DNA from: Rhizobium leguminosarum bv. viciae USDA 2370
Lineage (GTDB): Bacteria; Pseudomonadota; Alphaproteobacteria; Rhizobiales; Rhizobiaceae
DNA: 64,000 bases
Direction: 5' to 3'
Assembly (NCBI RefSeq): GCF_002008365.1
Contig: NZ_MRDL01000047.1
Location: 124,001-188,000 of the forward strand
The notes under the pieces are model-generated. The model did no database searches, was not told the origin of the DNA, and saw nothing but the letters and a program-made list of their open reading frames with translations. Positions within the stretch are counted from its first letter, which is position 1. Every line of letters starts with the position of its first letter. Shown one piece after another: positions 1 to 8,758 of this stretch. The position numbers and the translations under genes were made by a program.

Positions 1-21
1 GTGGCACAAATGCTCCACCTA

Positions 22-40
22 AACGGGCAAGACCGCCCGT
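22..40 (-). terminator. possible weak terminator hairpin after selO
   Basis: A 6-bp stem (ACGGGC pairing with GCCCGT) with a short loop overlaps the selO stop codon on the minus strand. Only a few T residues follow, so an intrinsic terminator is possible but weak. Confidence 0.3.
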
Positions 41-1542
41 CACGTTCCGCAGAAGGTCGCAAGCACCCGTTCGTCCGGCTTCGGTGGTTCCCTATAGGCG
101 GCAAAGCCCGGCTGGTCCTCATAGGGTTTCGAAAGCACGCTCAGCAGCGCCTCGAACAGCGAGAAATCCCCGTCCTCGACGGCAGCCTTGATCGCCTGTT
201 CGACCCGGTGATTGCGCGGAATGAAGGCTGGATTGACGCTGCGCATGGCAATGGCGCGCTCAGTGGCCGTCTGCGGATCGCGGGACAATCTCTCGCGCCA
301 CTGCGTGAGCCAGGGGCCGCAGGCATCCGCTTCGCGGAAACTTGCCGCAAATGCGGGCGCTGCGACGTCATCGCCGGCAAGATCCGATAGCCGCCGGAAG
401 GCCAGGGTGAAATCGGCGCCCTGCGCCTGCATCAGTGACAGCAGCGCCTGCACCAGTTCGAGATCGCCGTCCTCTTCACCGGCAAGGCCGATCTTTTCGC
501 GCATGCCGGCCAGCCAATGCGCCTGGAACCGTTCGCCGTAACGCTTGATCACCACATTGGCCTTGTCGACCGCGCTGTCGGGCTCGGCGTCGATCAGCGG
601 CAGCAGCGTTTCGCCGAGCCTTGCGAGGTTCCATTGGCCGATGCCGGGCTGGTTGGCATAGGCGTAACGGCCATGCTGGTCGATCGACGAAAAGACGGTC
701 GCCGGATCATAGGTATCCATGAAGGCGCAGGGGCCGAAATCGATCGTCTCGCCGGAGACGGTCATATTGTCCGTGTTCATCACGCCATGGATGAAGCCGA
801 CATGCAGCCATCGGGCAATCAGCGCCGCCTGGCGTTCGGAGACCGCTTCGAAGAGCGAGAGATACGGGTTCTCGGCCTCTTTCAATGTGGGATAGTGCCG
901 GTCGATCACATAGTCGGCCAGAGCCCGTACACCGTCAGTGTCGCCCCTGGCCGCGAAGTACTGGAACGTGCCGACTCTGACATGGCTGGCCGCGACGCGG
1001 GTGAAGACCGCGCCCGGCAGCACCTCTTCGCGATAGACCGGCTCGCCTGTCGTCACCGCCGCCAGCGCCCGTGTGGCGGGAATGCCGAGCGCAAACATCG
1101 CCTCGCTGATGATATATTCGCGCAATACCGGCCCGATTGCCGCCCGCCCATCGCCGCGGCGCGAAAAAGGCGTCGGTCCGGCGCCCTTCAGCTGGATATC
1201 GTAGCGCTTGCCGCTGCGGTCGACCACCTCGCCGAGAAGGATCGCCCGCCCGTCACCGAGCTGCGGCGAGAAGCCGCCGAACTGATGCCCGGCATAGGCC
1301 ATTGCCAGCGGCTCGGCCCCTTCGGGAACGAGATTGCCGGAAAAGATTGCCGCACCGTCGCGGCGTAGGGCCTCGACGTCGAGCCCAAGCTCGGCGGCGA
1401 GCGGCTCGTTGAGCTTGATCAGCCAGGGCTCCGTCACCGGTGTCGGCACTTGCGCCGCAAAGAAGTGCGGCGGCAAGCCGACATAGCTATTGTCGAACGG
1501 AAAGGCCGCACCGGGCCGGTTTTTCTGCAGGGCGGAGGTCAT
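40..1542 (-). CDS. selO: SelO/YdiU protein adenylyltransferase
   Basis: Pseudokinase-fold enzyme of the SelO (UPF0061, YdiU) family, which transfers AMP from ATP to hydroxyl side chains of proteins, with links to redox stress in other bacteria. The 500-residue length fits bacterial members (about 480-500). Recognisable blocks are GHQFGGFSPQLGDGRA near residue 85, the lysine block LKGAGPTPFSRRGDGRA near 118, HGVMNTDNM near 255 and DFGPCAFMD just after it. A cysteine is third from the C-terminus, the position where eukaryotic SelO carries selenocysteine. The start lies 249 bp from the divergent efflux gene. The family call is firm; the substrate is unknown. Confidence 0.93.
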   Translation of the reverse strand: MTSALQKNRPGAAFPFDNSYVGLPPHFFAAQVPTPVTEPWLIKLNEPLAAELGLDVEALRRDGAAIFSGNLVPEGAEPLAMAYAGHQFGGFSPQLGDGRAILLGEVVDRSGKRYDIQLKGAGPTPFSRRGDGRAAIGPVLREYIISEAMFALGIPATRALAAVTTGEPVYREEVLPGAVFTRVAASHVRVGTFQYFAARGDTDGVRALADYVIDRHYPTLKEAENPYLSLFEAVSERQAALIARWLHVGFIHGVMNTDNMTVSGETIDFGPCAFMDTYDPATVFSSIDQHGRYAYANQPGIGQWNLARLGETLLPLIDAEPDSAVDKANVVIKRYGERFQAHWLAGMREKIGLAGEEDGDLELVQALLSLMQAQGADFTLAFRRLSDLAGDDVAAPAFAASFREADACGPWLTQWRERLSRDPQTATERAIAMRSVNPAFIPRNHRVEQAIKAAVEDGDFSLFEALLSVLSKPYEDQPGFAAYREPPKPDERVLATFCGT

Positions 1543-1791
1543 GGTTCATAGGTAGGGCTAGGATGCATGCCGCGCAAGCCAGGGGATGAAGACCTTCACG
1601 AAGAACAGACCCATGCAAGGAATCGTGATCTGCCTTTACCTCTCGTCAAAGCAGCTTTGCCATAAACGACATAGCGCCGCCATGATCGCGGGCGTATAGC
1701 AGATCGTCTCCCCTTGGCTTTGCGCCATGTCATCCCCCGCGGCCTTGCTGCCTTGTGTGCTCCGCCGCGCCACCGCGAGTGATCCCGGACG

Positions 1792-3246
1792 ATGTCGGAT
1801 CAGATTTACCAGGCGCCGATGGTTCGGCGCGCCACACCCAATTTCCGGGTGATCGCGATGATTGTCGCGAGTGCGATGCTGATGGAAAATATCGATGCGA
1901 CCGTGCTTGCGACCGCGCTGCCGACCATGGCACGTGATTTCGGCGTCAGCGCCCCGGCCATGTCGATCGCCTTGACCTCCTATCTCTTGAGCCTTGCGAT
2001 CTTCATTCCGGCAAGCGGCCGGATGGCCGATAGTTTCGGCTCCCGCACCGTCTTCCGCTCGGCCATCGCCGTCTTCGTCGTCGGCTCCATCCTCTGTGCC
2101 CTGGCGCCGACGCTGTCCTTCCTGGTGCTGGCGCGGCTGCTGCAGGGCATCGGCGGCGCGATGATGATGCCGGTCGGGCGCCTGGTGCTGATGCGCAGCG
2201 TCGACCGAAAGGATATGGTCAGCGCCATGTCCTGGCTGCTCGTGCCGGCGCTGATCGGCCCGATCGTCGGCCCGCCGCTCGGCGGCTTCATCGTCACTTA
2301 TCTCGACTGGCGCTGGATCTTTTATATCAATGTGCCGATCGGCATCATTGGCATGATCTTTGTCTCGATCTACATCGACGAGGTCAAGGGCAAGGCAAGC
2401 GGTCCGTTCGATACGATCGGCTTCATTCTTTCCGGCGTCTCGCTCGGCTCGCTGCTCTTCGGCTTCGAAATGTCGAGCCATGAGGGCGAGGGTGCGTTTT
2501 CGATCTTCCTGATCGCGCTTGGCCTGCTCTTCGGCATCGCCTATCTCAGACATGCCCGCAAGCACCCGTCGCCGATCATGGATTTCTCGCTGATGAAGGT
2601 GCCGAGCTTCGGCACGTCGGTCATTGCCGGTTCGCTGACGCGCATCACGCAAGGAGCGCAGCCCTTCCTGCTGCCGCTGCTCTTCCAGATCGGCTTCGGC
2701 CTGTCTGCCGCCGCGGCCGGCCAGATCATCATCGCGACCGCGCTTGGCGCTCTCGCCATGAAGCCGATGGCGAAGTTTGTCTTCCGCCGGCTGGGCTTCC
2801 GCAGGAGTCTCATCCTCAACGGTATCCTCGGGACGATCGGCTATGGCCTTTGTGCCGCCTTCCGGCCGGACTGGCCGATGCCGCTGGTCTTTATCGTCCT
2901 GGTGCTCAGCGCCTTCTTCCTGTCGTTCCAGTTCACCGCCTATAACACCATTGCCTATGACGAGATCAGCAAGGAGCGGATGAGCTCGGCCACGAGCTTC
3001 TACACCACCTTCCAGCAGCTGATGCTGTCGCTCGGCATCTGCATCGGCGCCTTGGCGCTGCACGGCTCCATGGCGTTCAATGGCGCCGAGACGCCGGCCC
3101 TTGGCGATTTCTCGGCAGCCTTCATCGTCGTCACGATCATCTCGATCACCGCGACCTTCTGGAACCTGCGCTTCTCGCCGACTGCCGGCGAGGAGATCAC
3201 CGGCTACAAGGCCAAGCAGACGAAAGGCGCCGTCGCCAAAGGCTGA
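1792..3246 (+). CDS. MFS multidrug efflux transporter, DHA2 (EmrB/QacA) type
   Basis: Inner-membrane proton-driven efflux permease of 484 residues with about 14 hydrophobic segments, as expected of the DHA2 family. The N-terminal part carries the motif A-like stretch SGRMADSFGSRTVF (near residue 70) and the motif C region LLVPALIGPIVGPPLGG (near 150) typical of drug/proton antiporters. The first ATG in the frame is used; the ribosome site is weak (CGGACG). No membrane fusion protein gene lies beside it, so it may act alone or with a remote partner. The substrate cannot be predicted. It is divergent from selO. Confidence 0.88.
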   Translation: MSDQIYQAPMVRRATPNFRVIAMIVASAMLMENIDATVLATALPTMARDFGVSAPAMSIALTSYLLSLAIFIPASGRMADSFGSRTVFRSAIAVFVVGSILCALAPTLSFLVLARLLQGIGGAMMMPVGRLVLMRSVDRKDMVSAMSWLLVPALIGPIVGPPLGGFIVTYLDWRWIFYINVPIGIIGMIFVSIYIDEVKGKASGPFDTIGFILSGVSLGSLLFGFEMSSHEGEGAFSIFLIALGLLFGIAYLRHARKHPSPIMDFSLMKVPSFGTSVIAGSLTRITQGAQPFLLPLLFQIGFGLSAAAAGQIIIATALGALAMKPMAKFVFRRLGFRRSLILNGILGTIGYGLCAAFRPDWPMPLVFIVLVLSAFFLSFQFTAYNTIAYDEISKERMSSATSFYTTFQQLMLSLGICIGALALHGSMAFNGAETPALGDFSAAFIVVTIISITATFWNLRFSPTAGEEITGYKAKQTKGAVAKG

Positions 3247-3263
3247 CACCGCCTTTCCCTTCG

Positions 3264-3494
3264 TCAGAAGCCGACCGGCTCCCGCGGCTGCCGGCGTCGC
3301 AAGAGCCGGCCCTCGCGCCGGTCTGCCTCGAGGCCGTAGGTCATCTGGCCGGGCAAGCCCCCGAAGGCGAGATCACTATCCCGCAGCGCCACCTCCACGG
3401 TCGCCTCAGGCTCGGTGCGCCTCTGCCGTCCCGTAATCGCAAGCCACAGATCGTGCCAGCCGCGCCCACGCATCATCGTGCCCCCAATCGTCAT
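3264..3494 (-). CDS. small hypothetical protein downstream of the homocysteine methyltransferase gene
   Basis: A 76-residue, arginine-rich protein of unknown function. It begins 21 bp after the stop of the methyltransferase-like gene and has a very good ribosome site (GGGAGGAG, about 4 bp before the ATG), which is the main reason to believe it is translated. The sequence has one weakly hydrophobic patch (HDLWLAI) and a basic C-terminus, and no motif I recognise. It is probably the second gene of a two-gene operon. Confidence 0.55.
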   Translation of the reverse strand: MTIGGTMMRGRGWHDLWLAITGRQRRTEPEATVEVALRDSDLAFGGLPGQMTYGLEADRREGRLLRRRQPREPVGF

Positions 3495-3515
3495 TCTCTC
3501 CTCCCTCTCAGGTCG

Positions 3516-4463
3516 TCACGCCGCCTGCGGCAGGCATGCCTCGCAGATCGCCGCGACATGGCGGTGGTCGGTGCCGCAGCAGCCGCCAAGCACGCGCACC
3601 GCAGGCATGCGGTCGATGAGCTTGCGGTAGCGGCGGCCGAGATCTTCGGGATCGCCTGCATCCAGCGTTTCGCTATTGTCCAACTGCTCATGGCTCATGG
3701 TCGAGGCATTGGCGCGGATGCCGGAAATGCGCTTCACCCAGGCGCTTCCAGGATCGAGTGCTGTTTCGAAATGCGTCGGATGGGCACAGTTGATCATGTA
3801 ATAGGCCGGCGCTCCGCCGGTCGCCGCATCCGTCGTCTCGATGGCGTCCTGAATGCTGCGGCCCGTCACCAGCCGGCCATCCGTCTCCAGCGTGAAGGAG
3901 ATGGCCGAGGGCATGCCGAGCGACTGTGCCGCCCGCGCCACGCCGATCGCCTCGTCGATATTGGTCAGCGTGAAGGCGCTCACCATATCGGCTTCCGTGC
4001 CGGCAAAAGTCCCGATCTGAAAGGCGTGGTAGTCTTCCGCTTCGGCCGCATCCATGCTGCCTGCCTTGTAGCCGTCGCCGCGCGGGCCGATCGCCCCGCT
4101 GATGACGATCGGCTGCTCCGGCCGCTCATAGGCGCCGCGTAAGCCGACGAGCAGGTCGACAGCCTCCTCGTTGACCGCCTTCAGGGCTTCGCTGGTATAG
4201 CCGAGCTTCTGTCCCCAGTCCGGATTGGCTCGCCATGTGGCGGTGTCGAGCACGAAGCCCGTGCCGTGCCGCCGGGCGATATCGAGATAGCGGCGATAGT
4301 AATTCCGCATGCGCTGCCGCCCGTCTTCGGAAGACAGCAATATGAAGGCGGCGAAATGCGGAAGCTCGATCCCTTCCTGGAAGATCATCGTCGTTTCCAT
4401 GCCGCCATCGGTAATGAAGGTGCCGCCTTTGAGCTGCGGCAAACCATTTCTGTACTTTGCCAT
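3516..4463 (-). CDS. homocysteine S-methyltransferase family protein
   Basis: Zinc-dependent methyltransferase barrel of the MmuM/BHMT family, which moves a methyl group from a donor such as S-methylmethionine or a betaine to homocysteine, giving methionine. The 315 residues start with the substrate loop TDGGMETTM (near 18-26). They carry the three zinc cysteines: C216 in NCAHPTH, and C285 and C286 in GGCCGTDH. The ATG used follows a GGGAGAGG-like ribosome site. It is probably cotranscribed with the small gene that follows. The actual methyl donor is not determinable from sequence, so no symbol is given. Confidence 0.88.
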   Translation of the reverse strand: MAKYRNGLPQLKGGTFITDGGMETTMIFQEGIELPHFAAFILLSSEDGRQRMRNYYRRYLDIARRHGTGFVLDTATWRANPDWGQKLGYTSEALKAVNEEAVDLLVGLRGAYERPEQPIVISGAIGPRGDGYKAGSMDAAEAEDYHAFQIGTFAGTEADMVSAFTLTNIDEAIGVARAAQSLGMPSAISFTLETDGRLVTGRSIQDAIETTDAATGGAPAYYMINCAHPTHFETALDPGSAWVKRISGIRANASTMSHEQLDNSETLDAGDPEDLGRRYRKLIDRMPAVRVLGGCCGTDHRHVAAICEACLPQAA

Positions 4464-4657
4464 TGTTGAAGCCTCTCCCTCGCGGCGCCCGAAACGGCTG
4501 CCGTCGATGAATGATGTTCTGGCGCTTAATCGGCTGCCAAACTAGACGACTTGCGGTATACTCCAGGTGGTTTTGGTTTTTGCCGATTGATATCAATTGC
4601 TTGCTTCAACCGATGCTGCCGGGGGCGCAAGCAAGCCTGAAGGTGCGGCGCTGAAAA

Positions 4658-4674
4658 CTGTACCGTCGGTACAG
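4658..4674. promoter_or_regulatory. perfect 17-bp palindrome, probable TetR operator
   Basis: CTGTACCGTCGGTACAG is an inverted repeat with perfect 8-bp arms around a single central T. It ends 8 bp before the start codon of the TetR-type gene, overlapping the ribosome-site region, so autorepression is the simplest reading. Related GTAC half sites occur at 63673-63708. Confidence 0.7.
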
Positions 4675-4682
4675 GAGGGGAC

Positions 4683-5351
4683 ATGCGAAAGGGCGAGGAA
4701 ACGCGGACCCGCATCCTCGATGTGGCCGAAGCGGCAGTCTTGCAGAAGGGTTTCGGCGGCACATCCATCGAGGAGCTGATCGCCGAGACCGGCATCACCA
4801 AGAGCGGCTTCTTCTATCATTTCAGAGACAAGAACGAGCTCGCCAAGGCGCTGCTCAACCGTTACATCGAAAATGACGAGCGCATCTACGACGAGATCTT
4901 CAGCCGCGCGCGCGATCTGGTCGACGATCCGCTGCAGTCCTTCCTGCTCGGCCTGAAGCTGCTGTCCGAATTGCTCTCCGACCTGCCGAACGGCCATCCG
5001 GGCTGTCTTGTGGCGGGCATCTGCTATTACGAGCGGCTGTTCGACCGCGAGATACAGGAGATCAACCGGAATGCGGTGCTTGCCTGGCGGCGCCGCTTCG
5101 GCCGCATGATCCGGGAAATCGTGGCCGTCTATCCGCTGCGCGAACCCGTCGACGTCGACCAGCTTGCCGACATGGTGTCCTCAGTCCTGGAAGGCGGCAT
5201 CGTTTTGTCGAAGACGCTGAAGGAGCCGAACACGCTGGCCGAACAGGTGCTGATGCTCCGCACCTTCGTGAAGATGCTCTTCCTGCCGGTGGCGGAGATG
5301 CCGAGGGCGTCGAGCGGTTCAGCCTTTCATGGAGGCGCAGAGCCGCACTAG
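4683..5351 (+). CDS. TetR/AcrR family transcriptional regulator
   Basis: Dimeric DNA-binding repressor of 222 residues. The N-terminal helix-turn-helix is clear: RTRILDVAEAAVLQKGF, then SIEELIAETGITKSGFFYHF with the GxxKxxxYxxF-like recognition helix, and DKNELAKALLNRY. The remaining residues form a ligand-binding domain I cannot assign to a ligand. The ATG follows GGAGGGG and lies directly after a perfect 17-bp palindrome that is probably its own operator. The two neighbouring genes read leftwards on one side and convergently on the other, so its target may be itself or the divergent methyltransferase operon. Confidence 0.88.
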   Translation: MRKGEETRTRILDVAEAAVLQKGFGGTSIEELIAETGITKSGFFYHFRDKNELAKALLNRYIENDERIYDEIFSRARDLVDDPLQSFLLGLKLLSELLSDLPNGHPGCLVAGICYYERLFDREIQEINRNAVLAWRRRFGRMIREIVAVYPLREPVDVDQLADMVSSVLEGGIVLSKTLKEPNTLAEQVLMLRTFVKMLFLPVAEMPRASSGSAFHGGAEPH

Positions 5352-5362
5352 CTTTTTGGGCG

Positions 5363-5887
5363 TCAGTCCTTGCCTTCCATCGCCGCGGCCATTTCCGCGA
5401 GCTTGCGCACGGTGTTGAGGTTGCGCGAGGTCCCAGGCTTCAGCGCCGGCAGTTTCAGCTTCGAGCGGCCGGAGCCGTTGGGATAATGCACGTAGATTTC
5501 CCGGCCGGCGAGTTTCGCCTCCTCGCCGTCGGGCGCCACCATCTTTTCCAGCGCATCGCCGGGCGGCTTTTCGGGCAGGAAGTAGACCAGCAGGAAGTTC
5601 GGCTTGGCCTTGGGGAAGGGTGCGTCGGCGGCAAGCTTGTCGAGTTCTTTGCGGCTGCGCACCATCACGCCTGGGCGTTTGCCCATCGTCTTGCCGAGCG
5701 CCTCGTCGAGCCGCTCCTCCACCGTCTTTTCCGCCTCATCCGAGCGGAAAAGCACGTTGCCGCTCTGGATGTAGGTCTTCACGTCGGAAAAGCCGAGGCC
5801 TTCGCAGATCGCCTTCAGTTCGGCCATCGGCAAAGAGCCGGTGCCGCCGACATTGACGGCGCGCAGCAATGCAACAAAGACCGTCAT
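5363..5887 (-). CDS. DUF1697 family protein
   Basis: A 174-residue protein of the DUF1697 family. The family signature is visible at the N-terminus (FVALLRAVNVGGTG) and in KTYIQSGNVLFRS near residue 40. Members are widespread small cytoplasmic proteins without a settled function. The C-terminal half contains a conserved-looking segment KPNFLLVYFLP. The ATG has a strong ribosome site (GGAGG, 5 bp spacing). It ends convergently with the TetR gene, 11 bp apart, and its start is 17 bp from the stop of oligopeptidase B on the same strand, so the two may be cotranscribed. Confidence 0.85.
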   Translation of the reverse strand: MTVFVALLRAVNVGGTGSLPMAELKAICEGLGFSDVKTYIQSGNVLFRSDEAEKTVEERLDEALGKTMGKRPGVMVRSRKELDKLAADAPFPKAKPNFLLVYFLPEKPPGDALEKMVAPDGEEAKLAGREIYVHYPNGSGRSKLKLPALKPGTSRNLNTVRKLAEMAAAMEGKD

Positions 5888-5904
5888 CGGCTCCTCCGAA
5901 TCCT

Positions 5905-8013
5905 TTACATCTTGCCGGCAACCTTGATTGCAAACGCATACTCAAAGGCAATCTCTTCCAGCCGTTGGAAGCGGCCCGAGGCGCCGCCATGGCCGGCGTC
6001 CATATTGGTCTTGAGCAGGATCGGCGCGTCGCCCGTCGTCTTGTCGCGCAGCTTTGCCACCCACTTGGCCGGCTCCCAATAGGTGACGCGCGGGTCGGTC
6101 AGGCCGCCGAGCGCCAGGACCGGCGGATAGGCCTTTGCGCCGACATTGTCATAGGGCGAGTAGGATGCGATCTGCTCGTATTCTTCCTTGCTGTCGATCG
6201 GATTGCCCCATTCCGGCCATTCCGGCGGGGTGAGTGGCAAAGTGTCGTCGAGCATGGTGTTGAGCACGTCGACGAAGGGAACGGCGGCGATGAGGCCGGC
6301 AAACTTCTCCGGCGCCATGTTGGCAACCGCACCCATCAGCATGCCGCCGGCCGATCCGCCCTCGGCGATGATCTTCGCGTAAGAGGTGAACTTCTGTTGA
6401 TTCAGATAGTCGGCCGCTGCGACGAAGTCCTTGAAGGTATTCGTCTTCTTGTCCATTTTGCCGTCTTCGTACCAGGAAAATCCCTTGTCCTTGCCGCCGC
6501 GGATATGGGCGATGGCATAGACGAAGCCGCGGTCGGCGAGCGACAGGCAGTTGGTGTTGAAGCCGGCCGGAATGGTGATGCCGTAGGCGCCATAGCCGTA
6601 GAGCAGGCAGGGCGCGCTGCCGTCGAGTGGGGTATCCCTGCGATAGAGCAGGGTGACCGGCACCTTCTCGCCGTCCCACGCCGGAGCGAAGACGCGGCGG
6701 GTGACGTAGTCGTCGGGATTGTGACCGGACGGCACTTCCTGCGTCTTCAACAGCGTGCGCTCGCGCGTCACCATGTTGTAGTCATAGAGCTGCGACGGTG
6801 TCGTCATCGAGGAATAGGAGAAGCGGATGATATCGGTGTCGTATTCCGCCGCGCCCTGCAGCCCCAGCGAATAGGCTTCCTCGGCAAAGGCGATCGCATG
6901 TTCCTCGCCGGTCTTGCGGTCGCGGATCATGATCTGTGGCAGCCCGTCCTTGCGCTCCAGCCACAGGAGATGGCGGGCATAGGCCATGTGGCTGATAACA
7001 AGCGTGCCGGGCTTGTGGGCGACCACTTCGCGCCAGTTTTCCTTCACCGGATTGTCGACCGGCGCTTCCATGATCTTGAAATCCTTGGCGCCGCCGTCAT
7101 TGGTGAGGATGTAGAAGACGTCGCCGCCCTCGGTCAGCGAATATTCGATGCCTTCCTCGCGCGCCGCCACCAGCTTCGGCTCGGCGGTCAAGTCCTTGGT
7201 CGACAGCAGCCGGTATTCGCTGGTCTCGTGGTCGTGGATGTCGATATAGATGACATCGTCGAGCAGCGAGCCGCCGACGCCCATGAAGAAGCCGGCATCG
7301 GCTTCCTCATAGACCAGCCGGTCTTCCGACTGCGGCTGGCCGAGAATGTGGTGGAACACCTTCGATGGCCGGTGATTCTCGTCGAGTGCCGAATAGAAGA
7401 AGCTCTTGCCATCCGGCGCCCAGACGCCGCCGCCGCCGGTATTCTCGATCCGGTCCTCCAGGTCTTGCCCGGTCTGGAGGTCGCGCACCTTCAGCGTGAA
7501 GAACTCCGAACCCTTGTCGTCATAACCCCAGATGCCGCGGTTGTGGTCGCTCGTATGGTCGAGGCCGGCGAGGCGGAAATAGGCCTTGCCGGCCGCCTCC
7601 TTGTCACCGTCGAGCAGCACGGTGCGGATCGCCTCGTCGGCGACATTGCCGTCGCGGGCGATGCGGAAATAACGCGGCTGTTCGCCGCCGGTGACATAGA
7701 AGGTGCCGTAGGCATAGGCACCGTCCTTCATCGGGACCGAGCTGTCGTCTTCCTTGATGCGGCCGCGCATTTCGGAAAACAGCACCTTCTGCAGCGGCTT
7801 GGTGTCCTCCATCGCCGCGTTCATATAGGTGTTTTCAGCGTCGAGATGGCGGCGGATCTCGGGATCGAGGATCGACGGATCCTTGAACATCGCCTGCCAG
7901 TTGTCGGCGCGCAGCCAGGCATAGTCGTCCGTGCGGGTGATGCCGTGGCGCGTATCGGAGGTGGGCTTCTTCGGTGCGGCAGGCGGGGTCGGCAGGCTCT
8001 TGAAAGCGGACAA
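5905..8013 (-). CDS. ptrB: oligopeptidase B (S9A serine peptidase)
   Basis: Cytoplasmic trypsin-like oligopeptidase of the prolyl oligopeptidase clan that cuts short peptides after Lys/Arg. The start chosen is a TTG preceded by CGGAG, giving 702 residues, the usual family length; longer readings would run into the region antiparallel to the next gene. The N-terminal part is a beta-propeller beginning near RHGITRTDDYAWLR. The C-terminal alpha/beta hydrolase has the nucleophile Ser at about 554 in GGSAGG, Asp at about 640 in LTDPRV and His at about 675 in DAGHGG. DUF1697 follows 17 bp downstream. Confidence 0.93.
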   Translation of the reverse strand: MSAFKSLPTPPAAPKKPTSDTRHGITRTDDYAWLRADNWQAMFKDPSILDPEIRRHLDAENTYMNAAMEDTKPLQKVLFSEMRGRIKEDDSSVPMKDGAYAYGTFYVTGGEQPRYFRIARDGNVADEAIRTVLLDGDKEAAGKAYFRLAGLDHTSDHNRGIWGYDDKGSEFFTLKVRDLQTGQDLEDRIENTGGGGVWAPDGKSFFYSALDENHRPSKVFHHILGQPQSEDRLVYEEADAGFFMGVGGSLLDDVIYIDIHDHETSEYRLLSTKDLTAEPKLVAAREEGIEYSLTEGGDVFYILTNDGGAKDFKIMEAPVDNPVKENWREVVAHKPGTLVISHMAYARHLLWLERKDGLPQIMIRDRKTGEEHAIAFAEEAYSLGLQGAAEYDTDIIRFSYSSMTTPSQLYDYNMVTRERTLLKTQEVPSGHNPDDYVTRRVFAPAWDGEKVPVTLLYRRDTPLDGSAPCLLYGYGAYGITIPAGFNTNCLSLADRGFVYAIAHIRGGKDKGFSWYEDGKMDKKTNTFKDFVAAADYLNQQKFTSYAKIIAEGGSAGGMLMGAVANMAPEKFAGLIAAVPFVDVLNTMLDDTLPLTPPEWPEWGNPIDSKEEYEQIASYSPYDNVGAKAYPPVLALGGLTDPRVTYWEPAKWVAKLRDKTTGDAPILLKTNMDAGHGGASGRFQRLEEIAFEYAFAIKVAGKM

Positions 8014-8266
8014 GGAATGGCTCCGGTGGGAATGTCGGGTTGGCAAGAGATAGAGGCGCACTGGTCCCGGATCAAGCGGCAAGGGTGCGGCAAGGGCGCG
8101 GATGACCTTCCACAGACAAGGAGGACACTTTGCCCGCCTTGCCTTGATGTCACCACAATATTTAAGAAAGTCCGCTCTCGTCGCGCGAAATTTGCACGTG
8201 CCAAGCCTCCGGCAAGCCGCCTGTGGCAGGGTGAAGAATGGACAACAGTAAGGGATTTTCTCCGCA

Positions 8267-8656
8267 ATGCCGAAACGTCTGCTCCTGTTTGTATCCCTCG
8301 CAAGCCTCGCTGCCCCCGCCTTTGCCGTTGATCCCGCCATCAAGAAGCAGCTGGAAAAACTCGATCCCTCGACCCGCCTGGAACAGAGTTGCGACACCGA
8401 GGCGATGAGCCGCATCAACAAGGACAGCACCGGCTTCAAGCCAGACAAGGTGATCGCCTACACCTTCAAGGACCCGATCCCCGGCGACAATTCGCTGGAC
8501 GCGCCGGGTGCCGTCTTCCGCAGCAAGGGCGACTGGTACCATCTCTCCTACAATTGCATCACCGGTCCGCAGCATATCAATGTGCGCGAACTCAACTACG
8601 AGATCGGCGAGAAGGTGCCGCGCGAGAAGTGGGACAAGTATTATCTCTATGATTGA
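8267..8656 (+). CDS. DUF930 family periplasmic protein
   Basis: A 129-residue protein with a clear signal peptide (MPKRLLLFVSLASLAAPAFA, cleavage after AFA). The mature part resembles the DUF930 family of rhizobial and related exported proteins: KQLEKLDPSTRLEQSCDTEAM, the DKVIAYTFKDP block and GDWYHLSYNC near the C-terminus. Two conserved-looking cysteines could form a disulfide in the periplasm. Function is unknown. It is divergent from ptrB and about 100 bp upstream of the deacetylase gene. Confidence 0.8.
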   Translation: MPKRLLLFVSLASLAAPAFAVDPAIKKQLEKLDPSTRLEQSCDTEAMSRINKDSTGFKPDKVIAYTFKDPIPGDNSLDAPGAVFRSKGDWYHLSYNCITGPQHINVRELNYEIGEKVPREKWDKYYLYD

Positions 8657-8758
8657 TGCTGCCCTGTCCGTCCAGGCGGCTGCGGTGACAACCGGCCGCA
8701 TGGCGCCGGGGGAGAGCCGCCGCTAAAATCGGCAGCTCGAATCATAGAAATCCATCGT

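Noticed and set aside
1636..3249. A 537-codon open frame on the minus strand, antiparallel to the MFS gene
   Set aside because: The translation is very rich in Asp, Glu, Arg and His without any motif, and the plus-strand frame is a clear transporter.
5869..8331. An 820-codon open frame on the plus strand, antiparallel to ptrB
   Set aside because: It mirrors ptrB codon by codon, as often happens in GC-rich genomes, has no ribosome site and low-complexity composition, while the minus-strand gene shows full catalytic motifs.
8014..8448. N-terminal extension of oligopeptidase B up to 8448
   Set aside because: The extension lies antiparallel to the DUF930 gene, exceeds family length, and the TTG at 8013 has a ribosome site at the right distance.
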